Source of the DNA: Alphaproteobacteria bacterium
GTDB lineage: Bacteria; Pseudomonadota; Alphaproteobacteria; UBA8366
Reading direction: 5' to 3'
DNA length: 9,503 bases
Assembly (NCBI GenBank): GCA_029861675.1
Contig: JAOTYV010000183.1
Coordinates: forward strand, 1-9,503
This document shows, piece after piece, positions 1 through 6,766 of the stretch. The stretch's first letter is position 1. Every line of letters starts with the position of its first letter. The position numbers and the translations under genes were made by a program. The notes beneath the pieces are model-generated. The model did not search any database. It was not told where the DNA came from and was given only the letters and a program-made list of their open reading frames with translations.

Positions 1-100
1 TGTCGCAACACGATACGACAAAAGAGACGACAACTACCTCGCATCCGTCCAACTCGCCTCATTGCGGATTTGGCTGCGAACTTATGAGTCGGTGACCTAG
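1..100 (+). CDS. IS5-family transposase, C-terminal end (cut by window edge)
   Basis: The frame beginning at base 2 is open from the window edge to a TAG at 98-100 and gives 32 residues. They include ATRYDKRDDNYLASVQLAS followed by RIWLRTYES. A conserved ATRYDK stretch, then a hydrophobic helix with LA repeats and a final aromatic/Leu-rich segment, is how I remember the C-terminus of IS5-type DDE transposases. The catalytic DDE residues would lie off the left edge, so I cannot tell whether the element is intact. No terminal inverted repeat or target duplication could be identified because the other end is not in view. The next gene points the opposite way, so this is the right-hand end of a separate unit. 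The family call rests on remembered motif similarity over a short stretch. Confidence 0.6.
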   Translation, partial: VATRYDKRDDNYLASVQLASLRIWLRTYESVT

Positions 101-139
101 GCCATTTCTTGTTCAAATTGACTCGAGTGAAATGGTCTA
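98..139 (+). terminator. Possible transposase terminator hairpin
   Basis: TAGGCCATTTC (98-108) pairs with GAAATGGTCTA (129-139) over 11 positions, with one G-U wobble and a 20-base loop. It begins at the transposase stop codon and is followed by a T-rich stretch (TCTCTTTGTT). It fits a loose intrinsic terminator, but the loop is long and it could instead belong to the end of the insertion sequence. Confidence 0.3.
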
Positions 140-167
140 TCTCTTTGTTAATACGCAAATTCGTCGT

Positions 168-188
168 CGCGAACCGTTTCGGTTCGCG
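168..188 (-). terminator. Strong hairpin downstream of the membrane-protein gene
   Basis: CGCGAACCG (168-176) and CGGTTCGCG (180-188) form a perfect 9-bp stem with a 3-base TTT loop. It starts 12 bases beyond the stop codon of the minus-strand gene ending at 200 and lies between two convergent genes. There is no clean T-tract on either strand, so it may act as a terminator, possibly in both directions, or as a 3'-end stabiliser. Confidence 0.45.
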
Positions 189-199
189 CGGGATTTGCC

Positions 200-622
200 C
201 TAGCTGATAACCCCGATATAGGCCAGCAGCACGAGCAGGAATTGCGCGCCGCAGCCGGCCAGCATCAGCCGCCGCAGGAGATTAGCGGCGGTCGCCGCGG
301 CGGTATCGCCTTCGCGCGCCCGCTCCTCGATCTGTTCCAGGCGCGGTAGGAGATCGAACACGGCGGCGACGAAGGAAGCCGCCACGGCGGCGAGCGTAAT
401 GCGCATGCCCCAACCGGCATTCAATATCATCGCCAGCAGCAGCAACCCGGTCATCGACCAGCAATAGAGCGGCGCTGCGTGGCGCATGAAGGGCCGAGTC
501 ATCGCTTCGGGGAAATATTCGGTCACCGCGCCCGCGTAGAACACGGTAAAAAACCCGATCGCGCCGAGCGGTAACGCCGCCACGACCAGCGCCATGACGC
601 CGTGAATCTGCCCGAGTATCAT
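200..622 (-). CDS. Small integral membrane protein, function unknown
   Basis: This 140-residue protein has about four hydrophobic segments, at residues 8-30, 54-70, 72-92 and 117-139. A charged cytoplasmic-looking stretch (PRLEQIEERAREGD, 93-106) lies between the last two, so it is predicted to sit in the inner membrane. The ATG at 620-622 is well supported: on the minus strand a perfect GGAGG (complement of 631-635) lies 8 bases upstream. I see no catalytic motif and do not recognise a named family. It lies 163 bases downstream of the isomerase gene on the same strand, with its own AT-rich upstream region, so co-transcription is possible but not shown. A strong hairpin follows the TAG stop. 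Confidence 0.8.
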   Translation of the reverse strand: MILGQIHGVMALVVAALPLGAIGFFTVFYAGAVTEYFPEAMTRPFMRHAAPLYCWSMTGLLLLAMILNAGWGMRITLAAVAASFVAAVFDLLPRLEQIEERAREGDTAAATAANLLRRLMLAGCGAQFLLVLLAYIGVIS

Positions 623-750
623 CGATTGCGCCTCCCCCTCTCTTTTCCTGAAGCCTCCTGTTTAATTCAAATTTTGCGGAGCTGCTTCAAAAAGGTCGTG
701 CGATTATCTGTAGTTGGACACAATGGCGATTATAAGGCGATGGATTGACA

Positions 751-783
751 ATGCGGAATGCCGCATGACCGGCAGGAAGCCGG
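751..783 (-). terminator. Tandem hairpins after the isomerase gene
   Basis: Two small inverted repeats lie just beyond the isomerase stop codon. CCGGC (769-773) pairs with GCCGG (779-783) around a 5-base loop, and ATGCGG (751-756) pairs with CCGCAT (761-766) around AATG. The first begins 2 bases past the stop. They may end or attenuate transcription before the downstream membrane-protein gene. No T-tract follows, so the call is weak. Confidence 0.3.
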
Positions 784-785
784 AG

Positions 786-1445
786 CTAAAGATTCCGCGC
801 TTGCCCGATCGGCAGATCGGCGAGCCGTTTCATTTCACCCGACCGGAATTGTGCCGGATCGCGCAAAAAATCGACGAACATGTCGGTCGCATCGACGCCC
901 CAGAAGACCTCATCGCCCGCCACGAAGGTCGGCACGCCGAACACCCCCCGGGCCACCGCCTCCTCCGTGTTGTGCCGGAGACCGTCCTTCACCGCGGGCG
1001 CGGCGATCCGCGCCGTCGCCTCTTCCGCCGAAAGCCCGAGCTTGCTCGCGAGCACGGCCCAGCCGGCCGGATCCGCGGCGTCGCCGCCTTCGCCGTACAG
1101 GAATTGATAGATCGACCCGATCGCCTCGCGACTGGCGCCGAGGGCGACCGCAAGCCGCAGCGGACCCAGCGGATTGAAAGGATGGGCCGGCGGCATGGTG
1201 AAGGGAATGCCATGCCGGTCGGCGTACCATTTACAGAAGCGGTAGGTCTGACGCCGCTTCGCCGGGATCTCCGCCGGCCCCTTGTGGCCCCAATGCCCGA
1301 GCAGCCCGGCGAACAGCACCGGCTTGCAGGTGATCGAAAGCTGTGACGGCAAGTCCCCGAACCCCATGAACTGGAAATAGGCGAAGGGCGAAATGAAATC
1401 GAAATACCAGTCGGCGTCGTTGATTTTGATGGCGTTGTTCATCAT
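786..1445 (-). CDS. 2-hydroxychromene-2-carboxylate isomerase-like (DsbA-fold, kappa-class GST family)
   Basis: The 219-residue protein matches the glutathione-dependent HCCA isomerase / kappa-class GST family in length and layout. It opens with a thioredoxin-like strand and the active-site motif YFDFISPFAY (14-23), in which Ser19 stands where DsbA has its first cysteine. KPVLFAGLLG (41-50) follows. A helical insert occupies the middle, and the thioredoxin cis-proline loop GVFGVPTF (167-174) and FWGVD (181-185) lie near the C-terminus. Family members isomerise 2-hydroxychromene-2-carboxylate in naphthalene breakdown or conjugate glutathione. No other aromatic-degradation genes are nearby, so the true substrate is open. 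Two ATGs are adjacent: the upstream GGAGAG lies 2 bases before the first (1443-1445) but 5 before the second (1440-1442), so the 218-residue start is likelier. The gene is divergent from pyrB. Confidence 0.88.
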   Translation of the reverse strand: MMNNAIKINDADWYFDFISPFAYFQFMGFGDLPSQLSITCKPVLFAGLLGHWGHKGPAEIPAKRRQTYRFCKWYADRHGIPFTMPPAHPFNPLGPLRLAVALGASREAIGSIYQFLYGEGGDAADPAGWAVLASKLGLSAEEATARIAAPAVKDGLRHNTEEAVARGVFGVPTFVAGDEVFWGVDATDMFVDFLRDPAQFRSGEMKRLADLPIGQARNL

Positions 1446-1458
1446 TGCTCTCCGGCAT

Positions 1459-1475
1459 GATCCGCAGCGCGGATC
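1459..1475. repeat. Inverted repeat upstream of the isomerase gene
   Basis: GATCCGC (1459-1465) and GCGGATC (1469-1475) form a perfect 7-bp inverted repeat with a 3-base spacer. It lies 14 bases upstream of the first minus-strand start codon and next to the ribosome binding site. It could be an operator or an mRNA hairpin in the leader of the isomerase gene. No regulator is identified. Confidence 0.4.
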
Positions 1476-1544
1476 TGTTCCGTCACCGTCGCGTATCGAG
1501 ATAGGTCATCGTCCGCCCGTCCCAAAAACAGGTTTAGCGCGTGC

Positions 1545-1575
1545 CGGCCCGGGGTGCAAAGCGAACCCGGGACCG
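1545..1575. repeat. GC-rich hairpin in the divergent region before pyrB
   Basis: The left arm CGGCCCGGG (1545-1553) pairs with CCCGGGACCG (1566-1575). This gives nine base pairs with one bulged A (1572) and a 12-base loop. CCCGGG occurs once in each arm. The element sits about 120 bases upstream of pyrB between divergent genes. It may be a terminator for stray transcripts, an operator or part of a leader, but nothing in the sequence decides among these. Confidence 0.35.
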
Positions 1576-1611
1576 ATTCGCGCGGCAGCGGCGAATTCCG
1601 AATTCAACGCC

Positions 1612-1640
1612 CCAACAACCTTATAACCATTTGAAATAAT
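1612..1640 (+). promoter_or_regulatory. Candidate pyrB promoter
   Basis: This AT-rich patch holds two -10-like hexamers with five of six matches to TATAAT: TATAAC at 1622-1627 and AATAAT at 1635-1640. The second has a half-matching -35 (CCAACA, 1612-1617) at 17-base spacing. Transcription starting near 1634-1647 would give a leader of roughly 50-65 bases. This is the only plausible core promoter seen close to pyrB, but the match is modest. Confidence 0.3.
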
Positions 1641-1670
1641 TGGACGGATCGTAGCGCTTGCGCAGGCCCT

Positions 1671-1697
1671 ATGGGAGTGCTTAAAGTCCAGCTTTAA
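1671..1697 (+). CDS. Putative 8-residue leader peptide upstream of pyrB
   Basis: ATG at 1671 opens a frame reading MGVLKVQL and stops at TAA 1695-1697. That stop overlaps the pyrB ATG as TAATG. A weak ribosome binding site (GCAGG, 1662-1666) lies 4 bases upstream of this ATG, whereas pyrB has no Shine-Dalgarno sequence at normal spacing. The layout would suit translational coupling of pyrB to a leader peptide. The second half of the frame also contains an inverted repeat, TTAAAG/CTTTAA. An 8-codon frame can easily arise by chance, so this is only a candidate. Confidence 0.3.
   Translation: MGVLKVQL
1681..1697 (+). repeat. Inverted repeat at the pyrB start codon
   Basis: TTAAAG (1681-1686) and CTTTAA (1692-1697) are perfect 6-bp complements separated by TCCAG. 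The last base is the A of the pyrB ATG. In RNA it could form a weak hairpin covering the start codon; in DNA it could be an operator. The AU-rich stem would be easily opened by a ribosome on the leader frame. Confidence 0.4.
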
Positions 1698-2683
1698 TGA
1701 CCGCCCCGTCCAAATCGTCCCGAAAATCGAGTGGGAAATCGGCTTACCGCTTTCCGCACAAGCATATCCTCGGTATCGAAGGGTTGTCGGCCGAATCGAT
1801 CGGGCTGATCCTCGATCTGTCGGACTCCTATGTCGAACAGAGCCGCCAGCGGGACAAGAAAAGCGACGTTCTGCGCGGCCGCACGGTCATCAATCTCTTC
1901 TTCGAAAATTCGACCCGCACGCGCACCTCGTTCGAACTGGCCGGCAAGCGGCTCGGCGGCGACGTCATCAACATGTCGGTCTCCAGCAGCTCGATCAAGA
2001 AGGGCGAGACGCTAATCGATACGGCGATGACGCTGAACGCCATGCATGCGGACGTATTGTGCGTCCGGCATCCCAATTCCGGCGCCGTCCAGTTGCTGAG
2101 CGAAAAGGTTAACTGCTCGGTCATCAGCGGCGGCGACGGCACCCACGAACACCCGACCCAGGCGCTGCTCGACGCGCTGACCATCCGCCGCCGCCGGGGC
2201 AAGATCGCCGGCCTCACCGTGGCGATTTGCGGCGACATCCTGCACAGCCGGGTGGCGCGGTCGAACATCCATCTGTTGTCGACCATGGGCGCGCGGGTGC
2301 GCCTGGTCGCGCCGCCGACGCTGCTGCCCGCCGAGGTCGAGCGCTACGGCGTCGAGGTCTACAACAATATCAAGGACGGTATCGCGGACTGCGATATCGT
2401 CATGATGCTGCGCCTGCAGCAGGAACGCATGAAGGGCATGTTCGTGCCGTCGATCCGGGAATACTTCCACTATTTCGGCCTGACCGGCGACAAGCTTTCC
2501 TTCGCCAAGCCGGACGCGCTGGTCATGCACCCCGGCCCGATGAATCGGGGCGTGGAGATCGATTCGGAAATCGCCGACGACCTCGACCGCTCGCTGATCC
2601 GCGAACAGGTTGAAATGGGGGTCGCGGTTCGGATGGCCTGCCTCGACTTGCTGACCCGCGAACAGCCGGGCAACGTGTCCTGA
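1697..2683 (+). CDS. pyrB: Aspartate carbamoyltransferase catalytic subunit
   Basis: PyrB joins carbamoyl phosphate and L-aspartate to give N-carbamoyl-L-aspartate, the committed step of cytosolic pyrimidine synthesis. The 328-residue protein is of normal length, perhaps with a slightly extended polar N-terminus (residues 1-18 rich in Ser and Lys). The carbamoyl-phosphate loop [11 protein letters not shown] is at 70-80. The catalytic-loop Lys lies in SSSIKKGET (97-105), HPTQ at 152-155, and the C-terminal signature HPGPMNRG at 278-285. All expected catalytic motifs are present. No regulatory pyrI subunit gene is nearby. The stop TGA shares its A with the start of the downstream pyrC-type gene, so the two are translationally coupled and probably form a complex. 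The ATG at 1697 lacks a Shine-Dalgarno sequence and overlaps the stop of a putative leader frame. Confidence 0.97.
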   Translation: MTAPSKSSRKSSGKSAYRFPHKHILGIEGLSAESIGLILDLSDSYVEQSRQRDKKSDVLRGRTVINLFFENSTRTRTSFELAGKRLGGDVINMSVSSSSIKKGETLIDTAMTLNAMHADVLCVRHPNSGAVQLLSEKVNCSVISGGDGTHEHPTQALLDALTIRRRRGKIAGLTVAICGDILHSRVARSNIHLLSTMGARVRLVAPPTLLPAEVERYGVEVYNNIKDGIADCDIVMMLRLQQERMKGMFVPSIREYFHYFGLTGDKLSFAKPDALVMHPGPMNRGVEIDSEIADDLDRSLIREQVEMGVAVRMACLDLLTREQPGNVS

Positions 2684-3972
2684 TGGACAAACGCATCGCC
2701 TTCCTGAACGCCCGCCTGCTGGATCCGGCAAGCGGGCTCGATGCCCCGGGGGCGCTGCTGATCCAGGGCAACCAGATTGCGGATTTCGGTCCCGACCTGT
2801 TCAAGGACGGCGCACCGTCGGTCGACGAGACCGTGGATTGCGGCGGCATGTGCCTGAGCGCGGGATTGATCGACATGCGGGTGCAGCTCCGCGAACCCGG
2901 CGCGGAACACAAGGAAACCATCGAATCGATCGGTGATGCGGCCATTGCGGGCGGCGTCACCACGCTGATCTCGCTACCGAATACCGATCCGGTGATCGAC
3001 GATGTATCGGTCGTGGAATTCATTGCACGCCGGGCGCAGGAAGCGAACCGCGCGAAAATTCGCTGTTACGGCTCGGTCACACGGGGCACCCGGGGCACAG
3101 AACTCACCGAAATGGGGCTGCTGTCGGAGGCCGGCGCCCTTGCCTTCACCGACGGCAATCGGGCAATCGCCGACGCACTCGTGATGCGCCGCGCGCTGAG
3201 CTATGCCAAGGGTTTCGATCTGATGATCATGCAACACCCGGAGGAACCGGCCCTGGCGAGCGAGGGCGTGATGAATGAAGGTGAAATCGCGACCCGCCTG
3301 GGCCTGGCCGGCATCCCGATGGTAGCCGAGACGATGATGGTCGAGCGCGACCTGCGGCTGGTCGAACTGACCGGCGGACGATACCACGCCGGGCACCTGT
3401 CGACCGCGCAGGCGATCGAAGCCGTTCGCGGCGCCAAGAAACGGGGCCTTGCCGTGACCTGCGACACCGCGCCCAATTACTTCGCACTGAATGAAACGGC
3501 GGTCGGCGACTACCGGACGTTCGCCAAGGTATCGCCGCCGCTGCGCGGCGAGGACGACCGGCGCGCCGTGGTCGAAGGCTTGGCCGACGGCACCATCGAC
3601 GCAATCGCCAGCGACCACACCCCGCATGACCAGGACTCCAAGCGCCTGCCCTTCGATCAGGCCGAATTCGGCGCCGTCGGGCTGGAAACCCTGCTGCCGC
3701 TGACCCTGGAGCTCTATCACAACGGCCATCTCCCACTGCTCGACGCCCTGGCGAAGGTCACCGCGGCGCCGGCGGCATTGATGGGATTGCCGTGCGGCAA
3801 GCTGCAGCGGGGCGCACCCGCCGATCTGGTACTGTTCGATCCCGACCGTCCGTGGCAGATCGACGAACAAAAGCTCCGCAGCAAGTCGAAAAACACCCCC
3901 TATGACGAACGGCCGGTGCAGGGCGTGGTCATGCGCACCATCGTCGAGGGCCACACCGCCTATGCGGCGTAG
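2683..3972 (+). CDS. pyrC: Dihydroorotase homologue, probably non-catalytic (PyrC' type)
   Basis: At 429 residues this has the length and order of class I dihydroorotases of the amidohydrolase superfamily, whose active members cyclise N-carbamoyl-aspartate to dihydroorotate. The metal site is broken. The usual D-x-H-V-H-x-R is D64-M-R66-V-Q68-L-R70, so both N-terminal histidine ligands are gone. Other parts are kept: PNTDP (99-103), FTDGN (155-159), His185 in QHPEEP, His238 in HLST, and Asp311 in SDHTPH. The usual K-V-N-P-P-L-R is AKVSPPLR (281-288) with Ser for Asn, and the usual T-P-H-H is APNY (263-266). In Pseudomonas a similar inactive PyrC' is an obligate partner of PyrB in a class A ATCase, and the one-base overlap with pyrB fits that role. 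A working dihydroorotase should then be encoded elsewhere. Inactivity is inferred, not shown. Confidence 0.9.
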   Translation: MDKRIAFLNARLLDPASGLDAPGALLIQGNQIADFGPDLFKDGAPSVDETVDCGGMCLSAGLIDMRVQLREPGAEHKETIESIGDAAIAGGVTTLISLPNTDPVIDDVSVVEFIARRAQEANRAKIRCYGSVTRGTRGTELTEMGLLSEAGALAFTDGNRAIADALVMRRALSYAKGFDLMIMQHPEEPALASEGVMNEGEIATRLGLAGIPMVAETMMVERDLRLVELTGGRYHAGHLSTAQAIEAVRGAKKRGLAVTCDTAPNYFALNETAVGDYRTFAKVSPPLRGEDDRRAVVEGLADGTIDAIASDHTPHDQDSKRLPFDQAEFGAVGLETLLPLTLELYHNGHLPLLDALAKVTAAPAALMGLPCGKLQRGAPADLVLFDPDRPWQIDEQKLRSKSKNTPYDERPVQGVVMRTIVEGHTAYAA

Positions 3973-3978
3973 CGCATC

Positions 3979-4599
3979 ATGCTGGGCATCGACATAACAC
4001 CTGGACTCATCCTATCGGTTTTGGCCGCGAGCTATCTCGCCGGCACTCTCCCCTGTGGCCTGGTATTTTCGAAAGCAGCGGGATTGGGGGATATCCGCAA
4101 GATCGGATCCGGCAACATCGGCGCAACCAACGTGCTGCGCACCGGCAGGAAATGGGTCGCGTTGTGTACGCTGGTCGGCGATACGGTCAAAGGCGTCATC
4201 CCGATCGTTATCGTGCGCGCGGTGTGGCCGGAGGAAATATTCTTTCACGCATTGGTGGGATTGTTCACGGTGCTCGGGCATGTTTTCCCGGTGTGGCTCC
4301 GATTCCAGGGCGGCAAGGGCGTGGCCACGTTTGGCGGAATATTGCTCGCGCTGGCATGGCCGGTGGGTTCGATCGCCGGTGCAATTTGGCTCGCGCTTAT
4401 TCTGATAACCCGGTATTCCTCGCTGGCGTCATTGGTCGCGACGACGGCTGCGCCGATCCTTGCCTGGTTCTTCACCGATCCGAAAACCACCACGGTGATC
4501 GCCGCCATCGCGGTGCTCGTCTGGCAGCGCCACCACGCGAACATTGGCCGCCTGCTGCGGGGCGAGGAAACCAAGGTCGGCAGCATAACGAAAAACTGA
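3979..4599 (+). CDS. plsY: Acyl-phosphate:glycerol-3-phosphate acyltransferase
   Basis: PlsY transfers the acyl group of acyl-phosphate to glycerol-3-phosphate at the inner membrane, forming lysophosphatidic acid, the first step of phospholipid synthesis. The 206-residue protein is of family length. The three cytoplasmic motifs are visible: GSGNIGATNVLR (43-54), RFQGGKGVATFGG (108-120) and HHANIGRLLRGEE (185-197). LGDTVKG (66-72) also matches the family. Hydrophobic segments near 8-30, 73-83, 88-106, 119-143 and 149-165, plus 172-182, fit its usual multi-pass topology. It starts 6 bases after the pyrC stop, without a clear Shine-Dalgarno sequence, so coupling to pyrC translation is likely. 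PlsY beside pyrC and upstream of dprA is a common alphaproteobacterial arrangement. Confidence 0.96.
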   Translation: MLGIDITPGLILSVLAASYLAGTLPCGLVFSKAAGLGDIRKIGSGNIGATNVLRTGRKWVALCTLVGDTVKGVIPIVIVRAVWPEEIFFHALVGLFTVLGHVFPVWLRFQGGKGVATFGGILLALAWPVGSIAGAIWLALILITRYSSLASLVATTAAPILAWFFTDPKTTTVIAAIAVLVWQRHHANIGRLLRGEETKVGSITKN

Positions 4600-4652
4600 C
4601 GGCCCTCTCGTCATTCCGGCCACTTACGGTTTATGATGACGTTAGTGGACCC

Positions 4653-5537
4653 ATGGTGACACAAAACACAAAGCTCGAAATCGTTCCCTCCGGCGCACCG
4701 CTCGGTGCGGAAATCCGGGGCATCGACCTGTCGCTGCCGATGGATGGTGCGATTTTCCGCGAAATCGAACGGGCCTACGCGGAACACGGCGTCCTCGTGT
4801 TTCGCGATCAACACCTGTCCGAGCGTCAACTGGTCGCGGTTACCGAGCAGTTCGGCGAGGTCGTGGAATATGTGCGCAGCACATTTGCCATGCCCGACCA
4901 TCCGGAAATTATTCTGATCACGAACATCGAGAAAGATGGCAAATTCGTCGGCGTGGCGGATGCGGGAACCACCTGGCACACCGACATGTCCTATATTCCG
5001 GCGCCGCCGCGAGGATCGCTGCTGTATGCCCGCGAGGTACCGGTCGAGAACGGCACGGTGCTCGGCGATACCCTCTTCAACAGCACGGCCGCGGCTTACG
5101 ACGACCTGCCCGAGGCGACGAAAACCCTGCTCGAAGGACGCCGCACCGTCCATTCCTACGACGGCAAGCACGCACGGCGGGCGAAAGCCGGCAAGAGCAA
5201 CCGCAAGCCGCTGACCGAGGAAGAACGGGCCTCCCTGCCCCCGGTCGACCACCCGGTGATCCGGACCCATCCGCAGTCGGGCCGGAAATGCATCTATGTG
5301 GTGGCCGGCGAATGCGTCGGCATAACCGGCATGCCCGACGACGAGGCCGAGACGCTGCTCGAAGACTTGGCGGACCGGTGCACACGGCCGGACTACACCT
5401 ACCGCCATCGATGGCGGCAATATGACCTGGTGATGTGGGACAATTGCCTGGTTCAGCATCTGGCGATTCACGACTACGCCCTGCCGCTGCGGCGGATGAT
5501 GTGGCGCACCACAATCAAGGGTAGTGTTCCCGCATAA
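4653..5537 (+). CDS. TauD/TfdA-family 2-oxoglutarate and Fe(II)-dependent dioxygenase
   Basis: This 294-residue protein belongs to the TauD/TfdA group, which couples oxidative decarboxylation of 2-oxoglutarate to hydroxylation of a substrate such as taurine, alkyl sulfates or aryloxyacetates. The Fe(II) triad is visible: His109 and Asp111 in TWHTDMSY, and His269 in VQHLAIHDY. The 2-oxoglutarate-anchoring Arg lies in RRMMWRTTIKG (280-290), most likely Arg285. The N-terminal G-AEIRGIDLS and HGVLVFRDQ are typical. The frame stays open upstream to 4152, but that part overlaps plsY. The ATG at 4653 is preceded by a weak AGTGGA and gives the normal N-terminus. The gene lies 53 bases after plsY. The substrate cannot be assigned, because no sulfonate transport or degradation genes are nearby. 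Confidence 0.93.
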   Translation: MVTQNTKLEIVPSGAPLGAEIRGIDLSLPMDGAIFREIERAYAEHGVLVFRDQHLSERQLVAVTEQFGEVVEYVRSTFAMPDHPEIILITNIEKDGKFVGVADAGTTWHTDMSYIPAPPRGSLLYAREVPVENGTVLGDTLFNSTAAAYDDLPEATKTLLEGRRTVHSYDGKHARRAKAGKSNRKPLTEEERASLPPVDHPVIRTHPQSGRKCIYVVAGECVGITGMPDDEAETLLEDLADRCTRPDYTYRHRWRQYDLVMWDNCLVQHLAIHDYALPLRRMMWRTTIKGSVPA

Positions 5538-5583
5538 TTATCGCGCGATTGACGTATTCGCCGCATCGTTTCATGGTTTCGCG

Positions 5584-6732
5584 ATGCAGGATGACACATC
5601 AACGGGATTGGCCACGCAGGAGCGGCTCGACCGGCTTCGTCTGGCGCGCAGCGAGAATGTCGGTCCGGTCACCTTCCGGCAGTTGCTGGGCCGCTATGGC
5701 AGCGCCGGGCAAGCCCTCGCCGCCTTGCCCGATCTCGCCGCGCGGGGCGGCCGCAAACGTCCGTTGCGGATTAACTCCATCGAAGCGGCGGAACGCGAAT
5801 GTGAGGCGCTGCAACGGCTCGGAGGCCGGCATCTCTTCTATGGCGAACCGGATTATCCGACGCCGCTTGCCGCGCTCGACGACGCGCCGCCCGCCCTCTC
5901 GATCCTCGGCGACGCAAGCCTGCTGGCCCGGGATACGGTGGCGGTCGTCGGCGCCCGCAACGCCTCGACAAATGGACGGAATTTCGCCCGCACCATCGCC
6001 GCGGATCTCGCCGAAGCGGATTTCCTGGTCGCGTCGGGCATGGCGCGCGGCATCGATGCCGCCGCCCATGCGGGCGCCTTGGAACATGGCACCGTCGCCG
6101 TCCTCGCCGGCGGTGTCGATGTAATCTATCCAAAGGAGAACAGCGCTCTTTACGCAAATATTGTCGCCCAGGGACTGGTGATTTCGGAGCTTCCCTGCGG
6201 CGTGCAACCCAGGGCGCAACACTTTCCCCGACGCAACCGGATCATCTCGGGCCTCGCGCTCGGCATCGTGGTGGTCGAAGCGGCCCTGCGGTCCGGCTCG
6301 CTGATCACCGCGCGGCTTGCGGGCGAACAGGGCCGCGAGGTCTTCGCCGTTCCTGGATCGCCCCAGGATCCCCGCTGCCGGGGCGCCAACGACCTGATCC
6401 GCAAAGGTGCGAAACTGACCGAATCCGCGCATGACGTGATCACCGAATTATCGGCAATGCGGGGCGCCCGGCTTGCCGGACGCCGGGGTTCGATATTCGA
6501 AGCCGGCGCCCTGCCGATTCCCGAACCCGCATCGGCAGCGCCGGCGACGCCTGCCAGCGAAACGGCAAGCACACGGATCCTCGAAACCCTGGGACCAACG
6601 CCACTCGCGGTCGACGAAATCGTCCGGGACACGGGATTCACACCGAGCGAAGTGTGGAATATATTGCTGGATTTGGAGCTTGCGGGCCGGCTCGAGCGGC
6701 AACCTGGAAACCTTGTGGCGCTAATTTCCTAG
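5584..6732 (+). CDS. dprA: DNA processing protein DprA (Smf)
   Basis: DprA binds incoming single-stranded DNA and loads RecA during natural transformation; it is also widespread in bacteria not known to be competent. From ATG 5584 the protein has 382 residues. An N-terminal helical SAM/HhH-like domain begins LDRLRLARSENVGPVTF (15-31). The Rossmann-type core has VVGARNAS (121-128), SGMARGIDAAAHAGA (151-165), GGVDVIYPKEN (176-186), FPRRNRIISGLA (214-225) and SGSLITARLA (237-246). A Pro/Ala-rich linker (about 310-328) leads to a C-terminal winged-helix domain (about 330-382). A GTG at 5524 in the same frame would add 20 residues and overlap the dioxygenase gene by 14 bases. Its AAGGG lies only 2 bases upstream, and the extra residues do not look DprA-like, so I prefer 5584, although it lacks a clear ribosome binding site. 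Confidence 0.95.
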   Translation: MQDDTSTGLATQERLDRLRLARSENVGPVTFRQLLGRYGSAGQALAALPDLAARGGRKRPLRINSIEAAERECEALQRLGGRHLFYGEPDYPTPLAALDDAPPALSILGDASLLARDTVAVVGARNASTNGRNFARTIAADLAEADFLVASGMARGIDAAAHAGALEHGTVAVLAGGVDVIYPKENSALYANIVAQGLVISELPCGVQPRAQHFPRRNRIISGLALGIVVVEAALRSGSLITARLAGEQGREVFAVPGSPQDPRCRGANDLIRKGAKLTESAHDVITELSAMRGARLAGRRGSIFEAGALPIPEPASAAPATPASETASTRILETLGPTPLAVDEIVRDTGFTPSEVWNILLDLELAGRLERQPGNLVALIS

Positions 6733-6766
6733 TAGCCGCTAAATTGAGTCGAGAGTATTAACGATC

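Noticed and set aside
745..750. Perfect TTGACA on the plus strand
   Set aside because: No -10 element at 16-18 bases and no plus-strand gene downstream; a chance match.
714..1346. 210-codon plus-strand frame opposite the isomerase gene
   Set aside because: Arg/Pro-rich composition typical of an antisense shadow; the minus-strand frame carries clear family motifs.
1393..1626. 77-codon plus-strand frame in the divergent region
   Set aside because: It begins antisense to the isomerase N-terminus and has low-complexity Pro/Ala/Gly content and no start signal.
2974..3954. 326-codon minus-strand frame inside the pyrC-type gene
   Set aside because: A GC-rich antisense shadow; the plus-strand protein has recognisable motifs across its whole length.
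4152..4652. Upstream extension of the dioxygenase frame by 167 codons
   Set aside because: It overlaps plsY in another frame, is rich in Arg and Gly with no family similarity, and the ATG at 4653 gives the normal TauD/TfdA N-terminus.
4611..5471. 286-codon minus-strand frame opposite the dioxygenase
   Set aside because: No recognisable domain; lies fully antisense to a gene with a complete catalytic triad.
5524..5583. GTG start adding 20 residues to DprA
   Set aside because: The AAGGG is only 2 bases from the GTG and the extra residues do not resemble DprA N-termini; kept only as an alternative in the dprA entry.
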